Assembly: GCA_021737205.1 (NCBI GenBank)
Contig: JAIPEK010000034.1
Location: forward strand, 1 to 13,102
Direction of reading: 5' to 3'
Origin: Desulfarculaceae bacterium
GTDB lineage: Bacteria; Desulfobacterota; Desulfobacteria; Desulfobacterales; Desulfobacteraceae
Length of the DNA: 13,102 nt
Position numbers and translations under genes: made by a program. The notes below the pieces were generated by a model that saw nothing but the letters and a program-made list of their open reading frames with translations, did no database searches and was not told the origin of the DNA. Positions 6,622 through 13,102 of this stretch are shown one piece after another. Every line of letters begins with the position of its first letter. Position 1 is the stretch's first letter.

Positions 6622-8230
6622 AAAGGATAACTGCTGGGAGTACATGAAGTGCGGAAAAGAGCCCGGGGGTGCGAATGTGACAGAGTCCGGGGTCTGTCCT
6701 GCGGCACTGGATACATCAAATGACGGGGTGAACTCCGGCAGGTGCGCCGGAAGGTTCTGCTGGGCCGTGGCCGGGACCATGTGCGGCGGAGCGATCCAGG
6801 AAAGCTTTGCCGAAAAAAGAAAGTCCTGCCTGAAATGTATTTTTTATAAAAAGGTCCGGGCCGAAGAAGGCAGCATGAATATACGGACCAAATTTTTGCG
6901 TTTTGTTCAGCCCGGCTCGCAGTTTTCGTTGATGAATAATCTTGTGAGAAAACGTATCAAGCAGGGGGAGCGCTTCATCTTTCAGGGGGAAACGGCTGAA
7001 ACCGCGTATATTATTCAGCGGGGCGCGTGCATGGAGCTGGTTGAAAAACAGGGCGCGGTGTATCCGGTGGGCCACAGGGGAGAAGGGGATGTCGTGGGCA
7101 TGATATCCCTTGTAACGGGAGAGCCCATGGGATATCATGTGGAGAGCGAGACCGACATGGAAGTATGGTGTCTCCAAAAACAGGACTTCGAGCGGATCCC
7201 GGAGAAAGATCCCGACCTGTTCGAATTTCTCACCGAAATCGTGGCAGACCGCTTTGATCGAAAAGGCCCGATTGCCAACCGGATTATCGGCAAATACATG
7301 ATTACGGACATCATCGGTTCAGGCGGATACAGTATTGTATACAAAGGGGTGCATTTTGAACTCGGCAGGCCTGTGGCAGTTAAAATGATGCGCCATCATT
7401 TGTCCATGCGCCACGAGTTCATGGAAAATTTTGAAAACGAAGCCAAGGTGATCGCAGGACTGGATCATGAAAATATTATCCATGTGTTTGATATCGAGTC
7501 CAGGTATAAAACCCTGTTTATTGTATACGAATATCTGCCCGGAGAATCCCTGGACCGGATGATCAAACGGTTGAAGGCGATCCCGCCGGACCTTGCCGAA
7601 ACCTATCTTCGGCAGATTCTGTCAGCAATGGATTATGCAGGAGGCAAAGGGCTGGTTCACAGGGACATCAACCCCTCCAACGTGATTGTCTCGCAGGATG
7701 ATCGGATCAAGCTTATCGATTTCGGCCTTGCCTGCCCGGAAGGCACGGATGATTTTCACATGGGAGGGAATTTTTATTACCTGGCACCGGAACTTATTGA
7801 CGGAGAACCTGCGGATTTCAGGAGCGATATATATTCTCTGGGCGTGACCGCTTTTCAGATGGTGACAGGCAGGCTGCCTTTTGCGGAAAAAGACATGACC
7901 GAACTGATGAGAACGATCCGCGAAGAGAGTTTCCCGGATCCGGCAGACTTTGTTGACAAGGTTCCTGAAAGGATCCGCTGTTTTATGGAAAAGGCGTGCC
8001 GTAAAAATCCGGAAGAACGCTTTCAAACTCCGGGCCGGGCAAAGGAGTGGCTCAAGGAAAGTATGTCCGGTCTGAAGAACGGGTCCGGCGGGAGAGAAGA
8101 GAAAAATGCACATACGGTGATCTTTGAAATCGCCCCTGAAAAAGAAAAAGAGTTCTGCGCTCTGCTCGAGGAGTTCACCCGGAAAATCACAAACCGGCTG
8201 GGCGGAAGGACCCGGATTCAAAACAGATGA
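6614..8230 (+). CDS. Sensor Ser/Thr kinase: two-CW domain, cNMP-binding-like domain, protein kinase
   Basis: A 538-residue fusion protein with no membrane segment. Domain 1 (6-85) is a two-CW cysteine domain: Cys7-Trp8, Cys13, Cys28, Cys44, Cys49-Trp50, Cys57, Cys72, Cys75; metal or cluster binding is likely but unproven. Domain 2 (about 100-215) has the cyclic-nucleotide-binding fold (FIFQGETAETAYIIQRG, then GMISLVTGEPMGYHV), but the Glu and Arg that bind cAMP are both Met (163, 172). Domain 3 (225-480) is a protein kinase: glycine loop GSGGYSIVY (235-243), Lys257, Glu276, HRDINPSN (349-356), DFG (369-371), APE (391-393). Lys of the usual HRDxKxxN is Asn353. A short strand-helix tail (about 498-538) follows. 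Start ATG 6614 overlaps the hemerythrin stop, with AAAGG at 6601-6605; its stop overlaps the phosphatase ATG. The kinase target is unknown; the PP2C next door is the probable antagonist. Confidence 0.88.
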   Translation: MTEKDNCWEYMKCGKEPGGANVTESGVCPAALDTSNDGVNSGRCAGRFCWAVAGTMCGGAIQESFAEKRKSCLKCIFYKKVRAEEGSMNIRTKFLRFVQPGSQFSLMNNLVRKRIKQGERFIFQGETAETAYIIQRGACMELVEKQGAVYPVGHRGEGDVVGMISLVTGEPMGYHVESETDMEVWCLQKQDFERIPEKDPDLFEFLTEIVADRFDRKGPIANRIIGKYMITDIIGSGGYSIVYKGVHFELGRPVAVKMMRHHLSMRHEFMENFENEAKVIAGLDHENIIHVFDIESRYKTLFIVYEYLPGESLDRMIKRLKAIPPDLAETYLRQILSAMDYAGGKGLVHRDINPSNVIVSQDDRIKLIDFGLACPEGTDDFHMGGNFYYLAPELIDGEPADFRSDIYSLGVTAFQMVTGRLPFAEKDMTELMRTIREESFPDPADFVDKVPERIRCFMEKACRKNPEERFQTPGRAKEWLKESMSGLKNGSGGREEKNAHTVIFEIAPEKEKEFCALLEEFTRKITNRLGGRTRIQNR

Positions 8231-9015
8231 TACCTGTGGTCACTTCGGAACAATGCAGGTTCTGGAAAAAAAGAGAGGATGTGTACCGCATATCCGGAAT
8301 GAATATCGCCGCAAAAACGGATATCGGGCTGAAAAGAAAAACCAACCAGGACCGGTATCTTGTCCGGCAAGTGAATGGCGGAAGACTTCTGATCCTGGTG
8401 GCGGACGGGCTGGGCGGTGAGCCCGGCGGACAGACCGCATCCGAATACGTCATGGATTGTGCCGAAAGGCTGGCCATTGGCCGTGATCAAAGCACGGTTT
8501 CAAAGATGCAGGCTTTCTTTGAGACAATGGACCGGGATGTCGCCCTGGAGGCGGATCGAACCGGAATTCTGGAAGGAATGGCCACAACCCTGACTGCTGT
8601 GGTGGTGGAAGACAGGACCGTCCACTGGGTCCATTCAGGGGACAGCCGCCTCTACCATATTCAAAACCGGCAATTCAGGCAAATTACACAGGATCAGACC
8701 CTTGCCCGGTTCCTGATACGGGAGGGAGAGCTGAGCCCGAAAGAATCGCGGGGCCATTATTCCGAAAAGGTGCTGGATCAGTGCATCGGCTGCAGGGACC
8801 TTGAGCCGGACAGCGGGAAGTTTTTTCTCGGTCCCGAAGATATGCTGATCCTGGCCACGGACGGCCTGAACCGCCATGTACCGGATTGGAAAACACAACA
8901 GGTGTGTGATCAAGCCCGCACATGTGACCAGGCTGCACAAAATCTTGTAGACCACGCGATTGGGGCGGGCGGGCGCGACAATGTGACAGTCGTGGTACTG
9001 AAAAACAAAGGATAA
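8227..9015 (+). CDS. PP2C-type Ser/Thr protein phosphatase
   Basis: A 262-residue PP2C (PPM) phosphatase, a Mn/Mg enzyme that reverses Ser/Thr phosphorylation. Motifs: NQDRYLV (Asp42), VADGLGGEPGG (Asp60-Gly61), ATTLTAVVV (119-127), HSGDSRLYH (136-144), ATDGL (Asp212) and GGRDNVTVVVL (Asp251). All metal-binding aspartates are present. The TxDH motif reads TQDQT. It resembles the PrpC/PstP type that partners bacterial Hanks kinases. Start: the ATG at 8227 overlaps the kinase stop as ATGA, which suggests translational coupling, but it gives 24 extra residues before the usual family start (MNIAAKTDIGLKRK, ATG 8299); neither ATG has a convincing Shine-Dalgarno. The gene order kinase-phosphatase makes it the likely opposing partner of the fusion kinase. 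Confidence 0.9.
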   Translation: MIPVVTSEQCRFWKKREDVYRISGMNIAAKTDIGLKRKTNQDRYLVRQVNGGRLLILVADGLGGEPGGQTASEYVMDCAERLAIGRDQSTVSKMQAFFETMDRDVALEADRTGILEGMATTLTAVVVEDRTVHWVHSGDSRLYHIQNRQFRQITQDQTLARFLIREGELSPKESRGHYSEKVLDQCIGCRDLEPDSGKFFLGPEDMLILATDGLNRHVPDWKTQQVCDQARTCDQAAQNLVDHAIGAGGRDNVTVVVLKNKG

Positions 9016-9021
9016 GGTTCC

Positions 9022-9393
9022 ATGCTGGAAACAGAAACAGTAACTGCAAATACAATTCTTTACTGCAGAAACTGGGAAAAAACCGCGGATTACTACCGCA
9101 ACTTTCTGGGCCTGCCGGTGAATTTTTCCTGTGACTGGTTTATTGAATTCTGTCTGACGGAAACCTCGAGGCTGAGTATAGCAGATGAAAAAAGATCCGG
9201 GGTAAAAAGCCCGCAAAAAAAAGGAATTACGATTGCCCTGCAGGTTTCGGATATTGAAATCGCCCGGCAAACCGCCTGTCAAAAGGGTCTCAACCCCACC
9301 CAAATCAAAACCCATCCGTGGAATGCATACGTATTTTATCTCTTTGACCCGGAAGGCCACCGGATCGAGTTGTGGCAATCCTTTTCCGTCTAG
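9022..9393 (+). CDS. VOC-superfamily (glyoxalase/bleomycin-resistance fold) protein
   Basis: A 123-residue protein of the vicinal-oxygen-chelate superfamily. Seen: an N-terminal strand-helix unit (TILYCRNWEKTADYYRNFLG, 11-30), a middle GITIALQVSDIEIARQTACQ segment, and the C-terminal FDPEGHRIELWQ (108-119), whose Glu116 is the usual metal ligand of the second repeat. Size is normal for a single-chain subunit that dimerises. Substrate is unknown: family members include glyoxalases, dioxygenases and thiol transferases. The gene starts 6 bases after the phosphatase stop (AAGG at 9014-9017) and is the last of the operon; the following gene is on the other strand. Its role in a signalling operon is unexplained; handling of a toxic electrophile is one guess. 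Confidence 0.8.
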   Translation: MLETETVTANTILYCRNWEKTADYYRNFLGLPVNFSCDWFIEFCLTETSRLSIADEKRSGVKSPQKKGITIALQVSDIEIARQTACQKGLNPTQIKTHPWNAYVFYLFDPEGHRIELWQSFSV

Positions 9394-9442
9394 ACCCTCT
9401 CCCCTCTACCCACTACTCTCTATCCTCTGCTCACCGCCCTCT
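9394..9442. repeat. Degenerate pyrimidine-rich heptanucleotide repeat
   Basis: Seven consecutive 7-base units follow directly on the VOC stop codon: ACCCTCT, CCCCTCT, ACCCACT, ACTCTCT, ATCCTCT, GCTCACC, GCCCTCT. The 7-base period is clear although units vary. It fills most of the gap between two convergent genes. It resembles short tandem heptamer repeats known from some other bacteria; no function is evident. Confidence 0.7.
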
Positions 9443-9471
9443 TGTTCAGGGTAAAGGACATCCGTGCGGCA

Positions 9472-10026
9472 TCATCCGCCATAGGTCTGTTGCAGCCTGT
9501 CCAGCAGCTGGTGAAACGCCTCGTGCCTGCCCGGACCGATGCGCTCTTTTTCAAGTTCTTCAAATGCTTCCCAAAGCTCATGCTTTTTTTCCGAATCCAG
9601 CATGTTGTCTGCCATCTGAAACAGTATGCTTTCTTCTTTTTCAATGTGCCGGTTCAGTAAATCAACGTAATCCGGGACAGTTTTTGCTATTGTTTTCCCG
9701 GCTGAGCTGTCGCCGGATGCCAGTTTTTCCGAGGCCTCCCTGAGCTTTGCAACAAGCCTGCGCCCCTGTTGATGCTCCTGCAGCATCTCCCCTATCGGTC
9801 CCTGGTCTTTGGGTACACCTGCGGCCTCCAGTGCGGGAAATAAAAATTCCTCCTCTTTTCCGTGATGGCATTGGTCCACAAATACGTTTAAAAATTCAAG
9901 CATTGCATCCAGGTCTTTGGCCTCAACGTTCAGGTCCTGTGCGTATCTTGCAGCCACATTTTCAAGGATCCCGAGCATGGTTTCCACGCCCCGGTGTTCA
10001 TTTTTAAGCTCCCCAATCGGGTCCAT
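9472..10026 (-). CDS. Hemerythrin HHE-domain protein, second copy
   Basis: A 184-residue hemerythrin-type diiron protein. Ligands: His11 (KNEHRG), His55 and Glu59 (HHGKEEE), His85 (LQEHQQG), His127 and Glu131 (RHIEKEES). These are the same six positions as in the hemerythrin at 6049-6621, so the two are paralogues or fixed members of one subfamily, although sequence outside the ligand motifs has diverged strongly. Start: ATG at 10026 has a near-perfect AAGGAGGTGG upstream on the minus strand; upstream in-frame starts (to 10086) lack one. It is convergent with the VOC gene and transcribed alone, with no Fnr-type box visible upstream. Likely role: O2, NO or iron handling. Confidence 0.92.
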   Translation of the reverse strand: MDPIGELKNEHRGVETMLGILENVAARYAQDLNVEAKDLDAMLEFLNVFVDQCHHGKEEEFLFPALEAAGVPKDQGPIGEMLQEHQQGRRLVAKLREASEKLASGDSSAGKTIAKTVPDYVDLLNRHIEKEESILFQMADNMLDSEKKHELWEAFEELEKERIGPGRHEAFHQLLDRLQQTYGG

Positions 10027-10445
10027 TATCCACCTCCTTATTTTTGCCATGCGTCTGGGCGAAGCTGTTTTTGTCATTCCGCGCAAATCGCGGACTTGTT
10101 TTATCCTTGTACCTATGATTGATTTTGTTCCATTCGTTGTAGGCGTTCACGGAACGTTGAAATTGGAAATTGGAAATTTGGCCTTCATGTCCGACCTTAC
10201 CCTTTTCCCCAATTTCTACTTTCCAATTTCAAGTTTCAAGCCGTGAACGGCTACCATACTCCTGCATGGAAAGTGACACCACTGGCTTTGAATTATACCG
10301 AAAAACACAGGAGGTTTCAATCCACACTTTCGCAAAGGCAGGGCAATAGCATGAAATTTCCGTTCATTCAAGCTGGTTTCCAGGCCGTTCTACTGATTGG
10401 AATTTGGCCCCCGAATTTTTTGTCGGTCACTCCATTCTTTTTCAC
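10027..10445. other. Long non-coding region between hemerythrin and RND operon
   Basis: No convincing gene is seen in about 490 bases up to the RND adaptor. Contents: a short hairpin TCCGCG/CGCGGA (10078-10083, 10089-10094) inside a GTCATTCC...CGCGGACTTG context that resembles dispersed palindromic repeats of many bacteria; the inverted heptamer repeat at 10144-10249; a strong but orphan AGGAGGT (10307-10313); and the Fnr-type box at its right end. A 32-codon frame from ATG 10351 (to 10449) has no Shine-Dalgarno and is not called. Confidence 0.5.
10144..10249. repeat. Inverted repeat built of A-rich heptamer units
   Basis: CGTTCACGG (10144-10152) and its complement CCGTGAACG (10241-10249) bound a 106-base structure. 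Inside, TTGAAATTGGAAA (10157-10169) pairs exactly with TTTCCAATTTCAA (10220-10232). The left arm holds heptamers TTGAAAT, TGGAAAT, TGGAAAT (10157-10177); the right arm holds TCCCCAA, TTTCTAC, TTTCCAA, TTTCAAG, TTTCAAG (10206-10240). It could fold into a long imperfect hairpin and may be a MITE-like or dispersed intergenic repeat. Confidence 0.7.
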
Positions 10446-10488
10446 TTGATTCATATCAAATACACTGCCGGAGTTCCGGGTATACAAT
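10446..10488 (+). promoter_or_regulatory. Fnr/Dnr-type box and -10 for the RND efflux operon
   Basis: TTGATTCATATCAA at 10446-10459 is a perfect TTGAT-N4-ATCAA palindrome. Class II spacing predicts a -10 around 10482-10487; TACAAT lies at 10483-10488 and TATACA at 10481-10486. The start would be near 10494, about 25 bases before the adaptor ATG. Confidence 0.7.
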
Positions 10489-10518
10489 CGGGCAACCAAT
10501 TGAATGAAGGACAATGTT

Positions 10519-11631
10519 ATGAAGAGATTCGTCAAAATTTTGATATTTCTGATAGTGGCTGCAGGCCTGGTTGCGGGGGCAAAAAAACTCATTCATACCC
10601 GAAAACAGGAAATAGCACGGATGAAGCCGCCTGCGGAGCGGCCCGAAGCGGTGGAGACCGCAGTGGTCCGGGAAGGGGAGATACCTCTTTCCAGGCATTT
10701 TCTGGGTGTGATAGAGCCTGTCAGGGTTGCGGATATCGCTTTCCGTGCCCGGGGATATCTGGAAGCCGTACCCAGGGATGTGGGGGACCGGGTGCGGAAG
10801 GGAGAGTCGATCGCCCGGATCAAGGATCCCCTTGTCGTGAAAAAGAGCGAGTCCGCGATTGCTGCTCTCAAAGGGGCCCGGGATGAATCCGCCCTCAGGA
10901 AAAAGGAGCTTGAAAGGCGGCAAACGCTTTTTGACAAAGGACATCTTTCAGAAGACAAGCTCGACGAGGCAAAACGGATGTACAGGATTGCCAAAGCACG
11001 GGTCGAGCAGCTCCGGGCCGAATCCGAGTCCGCTCTCGTGTCTCGAAATTTCATACACATTTCAGCCCCTTTCGGCGGCGTGATTTCCGAACGGTTTGTT
11101 GATGCAGGGGATCTTGTAAAAGAAGGGCAGCCCGTGTACAGGCTTGAAAGCCCGTCGCACGGATACAAAATCCTGGTGGATATCCCCCACAAATTCCGGC
11201 GGCATGTGCAGCCCGGGGATCGGGTGATCCTGACAAATGAAGATCGGCAGGTCAAAACGGAAATCACCCGGATTCATCCGGCGGTTCACAAGGGCAACCT
11301 GTCCACGGCGGAAGCAAGGGTTGACAGCGCCCCGTTCGGTCTTGCCTCCGGGTCCGTGGCGGGGGTGGATATTCAGTACACCCGGATCAGCGGGCTTATC
11401 GTCCCGATGTCGTCCATACTGGATGACGGGGATCACGCCTGGATTTTCAGCGTGGATAAAAAGAGCAGGGCGGTGAAACACCGGGTCACGGTTCTGGGGC
11501 GGAGCAACGGAAACGCCGTGATAAGCGGCCCGTTACGCCATAAAGATGTGGTGGTCAAGGCAAGGGAATCCATGCTCCTCGGGCTCAGTGACGGAGAACC
11601 GGTCTACACCGGTAATGAAAGGAAAGAATGA
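10519..11631 (+). CDS. RND efflux periplasmic adaptor (membrane fusion protein)
   Basis: A 370-residue HlyD/AcrA-type adaptor linking an inner-membrane RND pump to an outer-membrane channel. Seen: an N-terminal membrane anchor (2-22, FVKILIFLIVAAGLVAG) without a lipobox Cys; a split biotinyl-lipoyl domain (AFRARGYLEAVPRDVGDRVRKGE at about 74-96 and HISAPFGGVISERFVDAGDLVKEGQP at about 180-205); an alpha-helical hairpin between them (about 106-172); then beta-barrel and membrane-proximal domains. Start: AAGGA at 10507-10511 is seven bases from ATG 10519; the earlier in-frame ATG 10504 has no ribosome site. Its stop overlaps the pump gene as ATGA (11628-11631). The substrate is unknown; the Fnr-type box upstream suggests induction with the other stress genes here. 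Confidence 0.9.
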   Translation: MKRFVKILIFLIVAAGLVAGAKKLIHTRKQEIARMKPPAERPEAVETAVVREGEIPLSRHFLGVIEPVRVADIAFRARGYLEAVPRDVGDRVRKGESIARIKDPLVVKKSESAIAALKGARDESALRKKELERRQTLFDKGHLSEDKLDEAKRMYRIAKARVEQLRAESESALVSRNFIHISAPFGGVISERFVDAGDLVKEGQPVYRLESPSHGYKILVDIPHKFRRHVQPGDRVILTNEDRQVKTEITRIHPAVHKGNLSTAEARVDSAPFGLASGSVAGVDIQYTRISGLIVPMSSILDDGDHAWIFSVDKKSRAVKHRVTVLGRSNGNAVISGPLRHKDVVVKARESMLLGLSDGEPVYTGNERKE

Positions 11632-13102
11632 ACCGGATTGAAAAATATTTAAAAAACCCCCACGGCATCACGGCTGTAATTCTTCTGGGGGCCGTGTTCG
11701 GATTTATCAGTTTTAAAAGCCTTCCTTTGAATCTTTTTCCCGACACCAACTATCCAAAGGTTTCCGTTCTTTTTATCCAGAAGGGCGCTTCCGCCCGGGA
11801 TATGGCGGATAACATCTCCCGGCCGGTTGAAAAGGAGCTGGCAGGCCTGGAGCTTGTCCGCACGGTCAGTTCGTCGGTGAGGGATGAAACCGCTGCCGTT
11901 TCCGTGGAGTTCGAATACGAGAAAACTCTTGATGCGGCTGTAACCGCCGTGAACACCGCCCTGAACAAAATCAGGGCATCGCTTCCTTCCGATATGCAGC
12001 CGCCCCGGGTTTTCCGGATCAGTGAGGCGGTTCAGCCGGTCCAGACCCTTGCCGTTACCCCGGCCCAAGGCTCCGGCCTTGATTTGACCCGCACAAGACA
12101 GCTCTGTGACAATGAAGTGCTGGAGGCATTTCTGCGGGTACCGGGTATCGCGGATGTGGAAGTCTTCGGCGGGTATCGCCCGGAGGTGGAAGTCGCCCTG
12201 GACAGGGACGTGATGGCCTCATACGGCATTTCACAGGATCAGGTCCTGTCTTCGGTTTACGCGTTCAACCGGAACATCCCGGTGGGAACCTTGACCCGGG
12301 ACCGGGACAGGATATTGATCCGGATCGCAGAGGAGCGGGATTTCCGCCATGAACTCGGCCGTATCGTGATCGGAATGAACAGCGGAAGTCTGGTTCATCT
12401 GGAGGATATCGCTAAGATCGGAATCCGGCACCAAGAGCGGCTCTCTTTTTATCACGGAAACGGGCGGCCTGCTGTGGGGCTCAATATCCTGAGACCGGAA
12501 AACGGCCATGTAACCACCACGCTGGCGGCACTGGAAAAGAATCTGCCAAAGATCGGAAAGCAGTTCGAAAACCTGAATTTTGAAATGGCCGATACACAGG
12601 GAGAGCTGATTCGGACCTCGGTGAACAACCTGATCGGCTCCCTGAGGGATGCAGTGGTGCTGACCGTGGCAGTGATATTTCTGATGCTGGCCCAAACCCG
12701 CATGACTGTTCTGGCTGCGGTTTCCATACCGTTTACTTTTCTTTTAACCTTTGCCGGGATGAAACTGACCGGGTACGAACTGAACATCGTCACCATGACG
12801 GCCGTGATTCTGGCAGTGGGACTTCTGGTGGATGATGCCATCGTTGTCATTGAAAACATTGAAAAGCATGCCCGGTTTCCGGACAAAACCCCGTTCCGGG
12901 CTTCGGTTGACGGTACACGGGAGATTTTTCTCTCGGATTTCGGGGGCACCGTCACCACCCTTGCCGTGCTTTTGCCGATCATGTTTGCCGGAGGCTACTC
13001 CGAGAAAATCCTCCGCCCTTTGACGGTGGTTCTGTCCCTTGCGTTGATCTCCTCTTTTGTTGTGTCCGTGACCATTATTCCGCTGCTGGCCGGGAAGCTG
13101 AC
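11628..13102 (+). CDS. RND efflux pump inner-membrane protein, N-terminal part
   Basis: The first 491 residues of an AcrB/HAE1-type RND transporter; the gene runs off the right edge (family length is about 1,000-1,050). Seen: TM1 at about 12-30 followed by FPDTNYPKVSV, the porter domain, TM2-TM4 from about 340 to 409, and the proton-relay motif GLLVDDAIVVIENIEKH (398-414) with Asp402 and Asp403 in TM4, as in AcrB Asp407/Asp408. TM5 (about 435-455) and TM6 (about 467-487) are also present. The double Asp favours multidrug/solvent (HAE1) rather than heavy-metal pumps, which have a single Asp at this place. ATG 11628 overlaps the adaptor stop. An outer-membrane TolC-like partner may follow outside the window. 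Expected to be proton-driven. Confidence 0.92.
   Translation, partial: MNRIEKYLKNPHGITAVILLGAVFGFISFKSLPLNLFPDTNYPKVSVLFIQKGASARDMADNISRPVEKELAGLELVRTVSSSVRDETAAVSVEFEYEKTLDAAVTAVNTALNKIRASLPSDMQPPRVFRISEAVQPVQTLAVTPAQGSGLDLTRTRQLCDNEVLEAFLRVPGIADVEVFGGYRPEVEVALDRDVMASYGISQDQVLSSVYAFNRNIPVGTLTRDRDRILIRIAEERDFRHELGRIVIGMNSGSLVHLEDIAKIGIRHQERLSFYHGNGRPAVGLNILRPENGHVTTTLAALEKNLPKIGKQFENLNFEMADTQGELIRTSVNNLIGSLRDAVVLTVAVIFLMLAQTRMTVLAAVSIPFTFLLTFAGMKLTGYELNIVTMTAVILAVGLLVDDAIVVIENIEKHARFPDKTPFRASVDGTREIFLSDFGGTVTTLAVLLPIMFAGGYSEKILRPLTVVLSLALISSFVVSVTIIPLLAGKL

Noticed and set aside
10311..10322. GTTTCAATCCAC, a sequence resembling the end of type I CRISPR repeats.
   Set aside because: Only one copy is present and there are no spacers or cas genes, so it is a chance match or at most a relic.
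10351..10449. A 32-codon frame just before the RND promoter.
   Set aside because: No Shine-Dalgarno at its ATG, the strong AGGAGGT at 10307 is too far away, and the frame runs into the Fnr-type box.

Overview
The window reads as chromosomal DNA of an anaerobic or facultative bacterium. The gene families (two-CW domain, MetE/UROD-like protein, CcoG/NapH-like polyferredoxin, hemerythrins, HPP protein) suggest a sulfate-reducer-like member of the Desulfobacterota; this is inferred from gene content, with no rRNA or marker gene to confirm it. Both ends are cut inside genes: the C-terminus of a quinol-type nitric oxide reductase on the left and an RND efflux pump on the right.

Layout. (1) 1-1527, plus strand: norB 3' end, then a MetE/UROD-fold protein with a His-x-Cys...Cys-Cys zinc-type site. 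(2) 1623-2741, minus strand: a membrane 4Fe-4S protein, convergent with the preceding gene across a hairpin, with a perfect Fnr/Dnr-type box (TTGAT-N4-ATCAA) at class II spacing. (3) About 2716-4860: an accessory insert with a probable transposase remnant, a type IV toxin-antitoxin pair AbiEi/AbiEii behind a 20-bp-arm palindrome that covers its -10 region, and a non-coding stretch with a hairpin. (4) 4864-9393, plus strand: a tightly packed six-gene operon behind a second Fnr/Dnr-like box: CBS-pair protein, HPP membrane protein, hemerythrin, a fusion kinase (two-CW Cys domain, cyclic-nucleotide-binding-like domain, Ser/Thr kinase), PP2C phosphatase and a VOC protein. (5) 9472-10026, minus strand: a second hemerythrin with the same ligand register as the first, flanked by degenerate heptanucleotide repeats. 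(6) 10519 to the end: an RND adaptor and pump behind a third Fnr/Dnr box.

How it may work together (inference). Three Fnr/Dnr-like boxes plus norB point to a regulon responding to nitric oxide or oxygen status. The operon in (4) combines a possible nitrite-type transporter family (HPP) with its CBS regulator, a diiron O2/NO-binding hemerythrin, and a kinase/phosphatase pair whose sensor arm has a cysteine-rich domain and a cNMP-like pocket that has lost the residues used to bind cAMP. This looks like a redox or nitrosative-stress phospho-signalling module. I do not know it as a described system, and it is the most interesting feature here.
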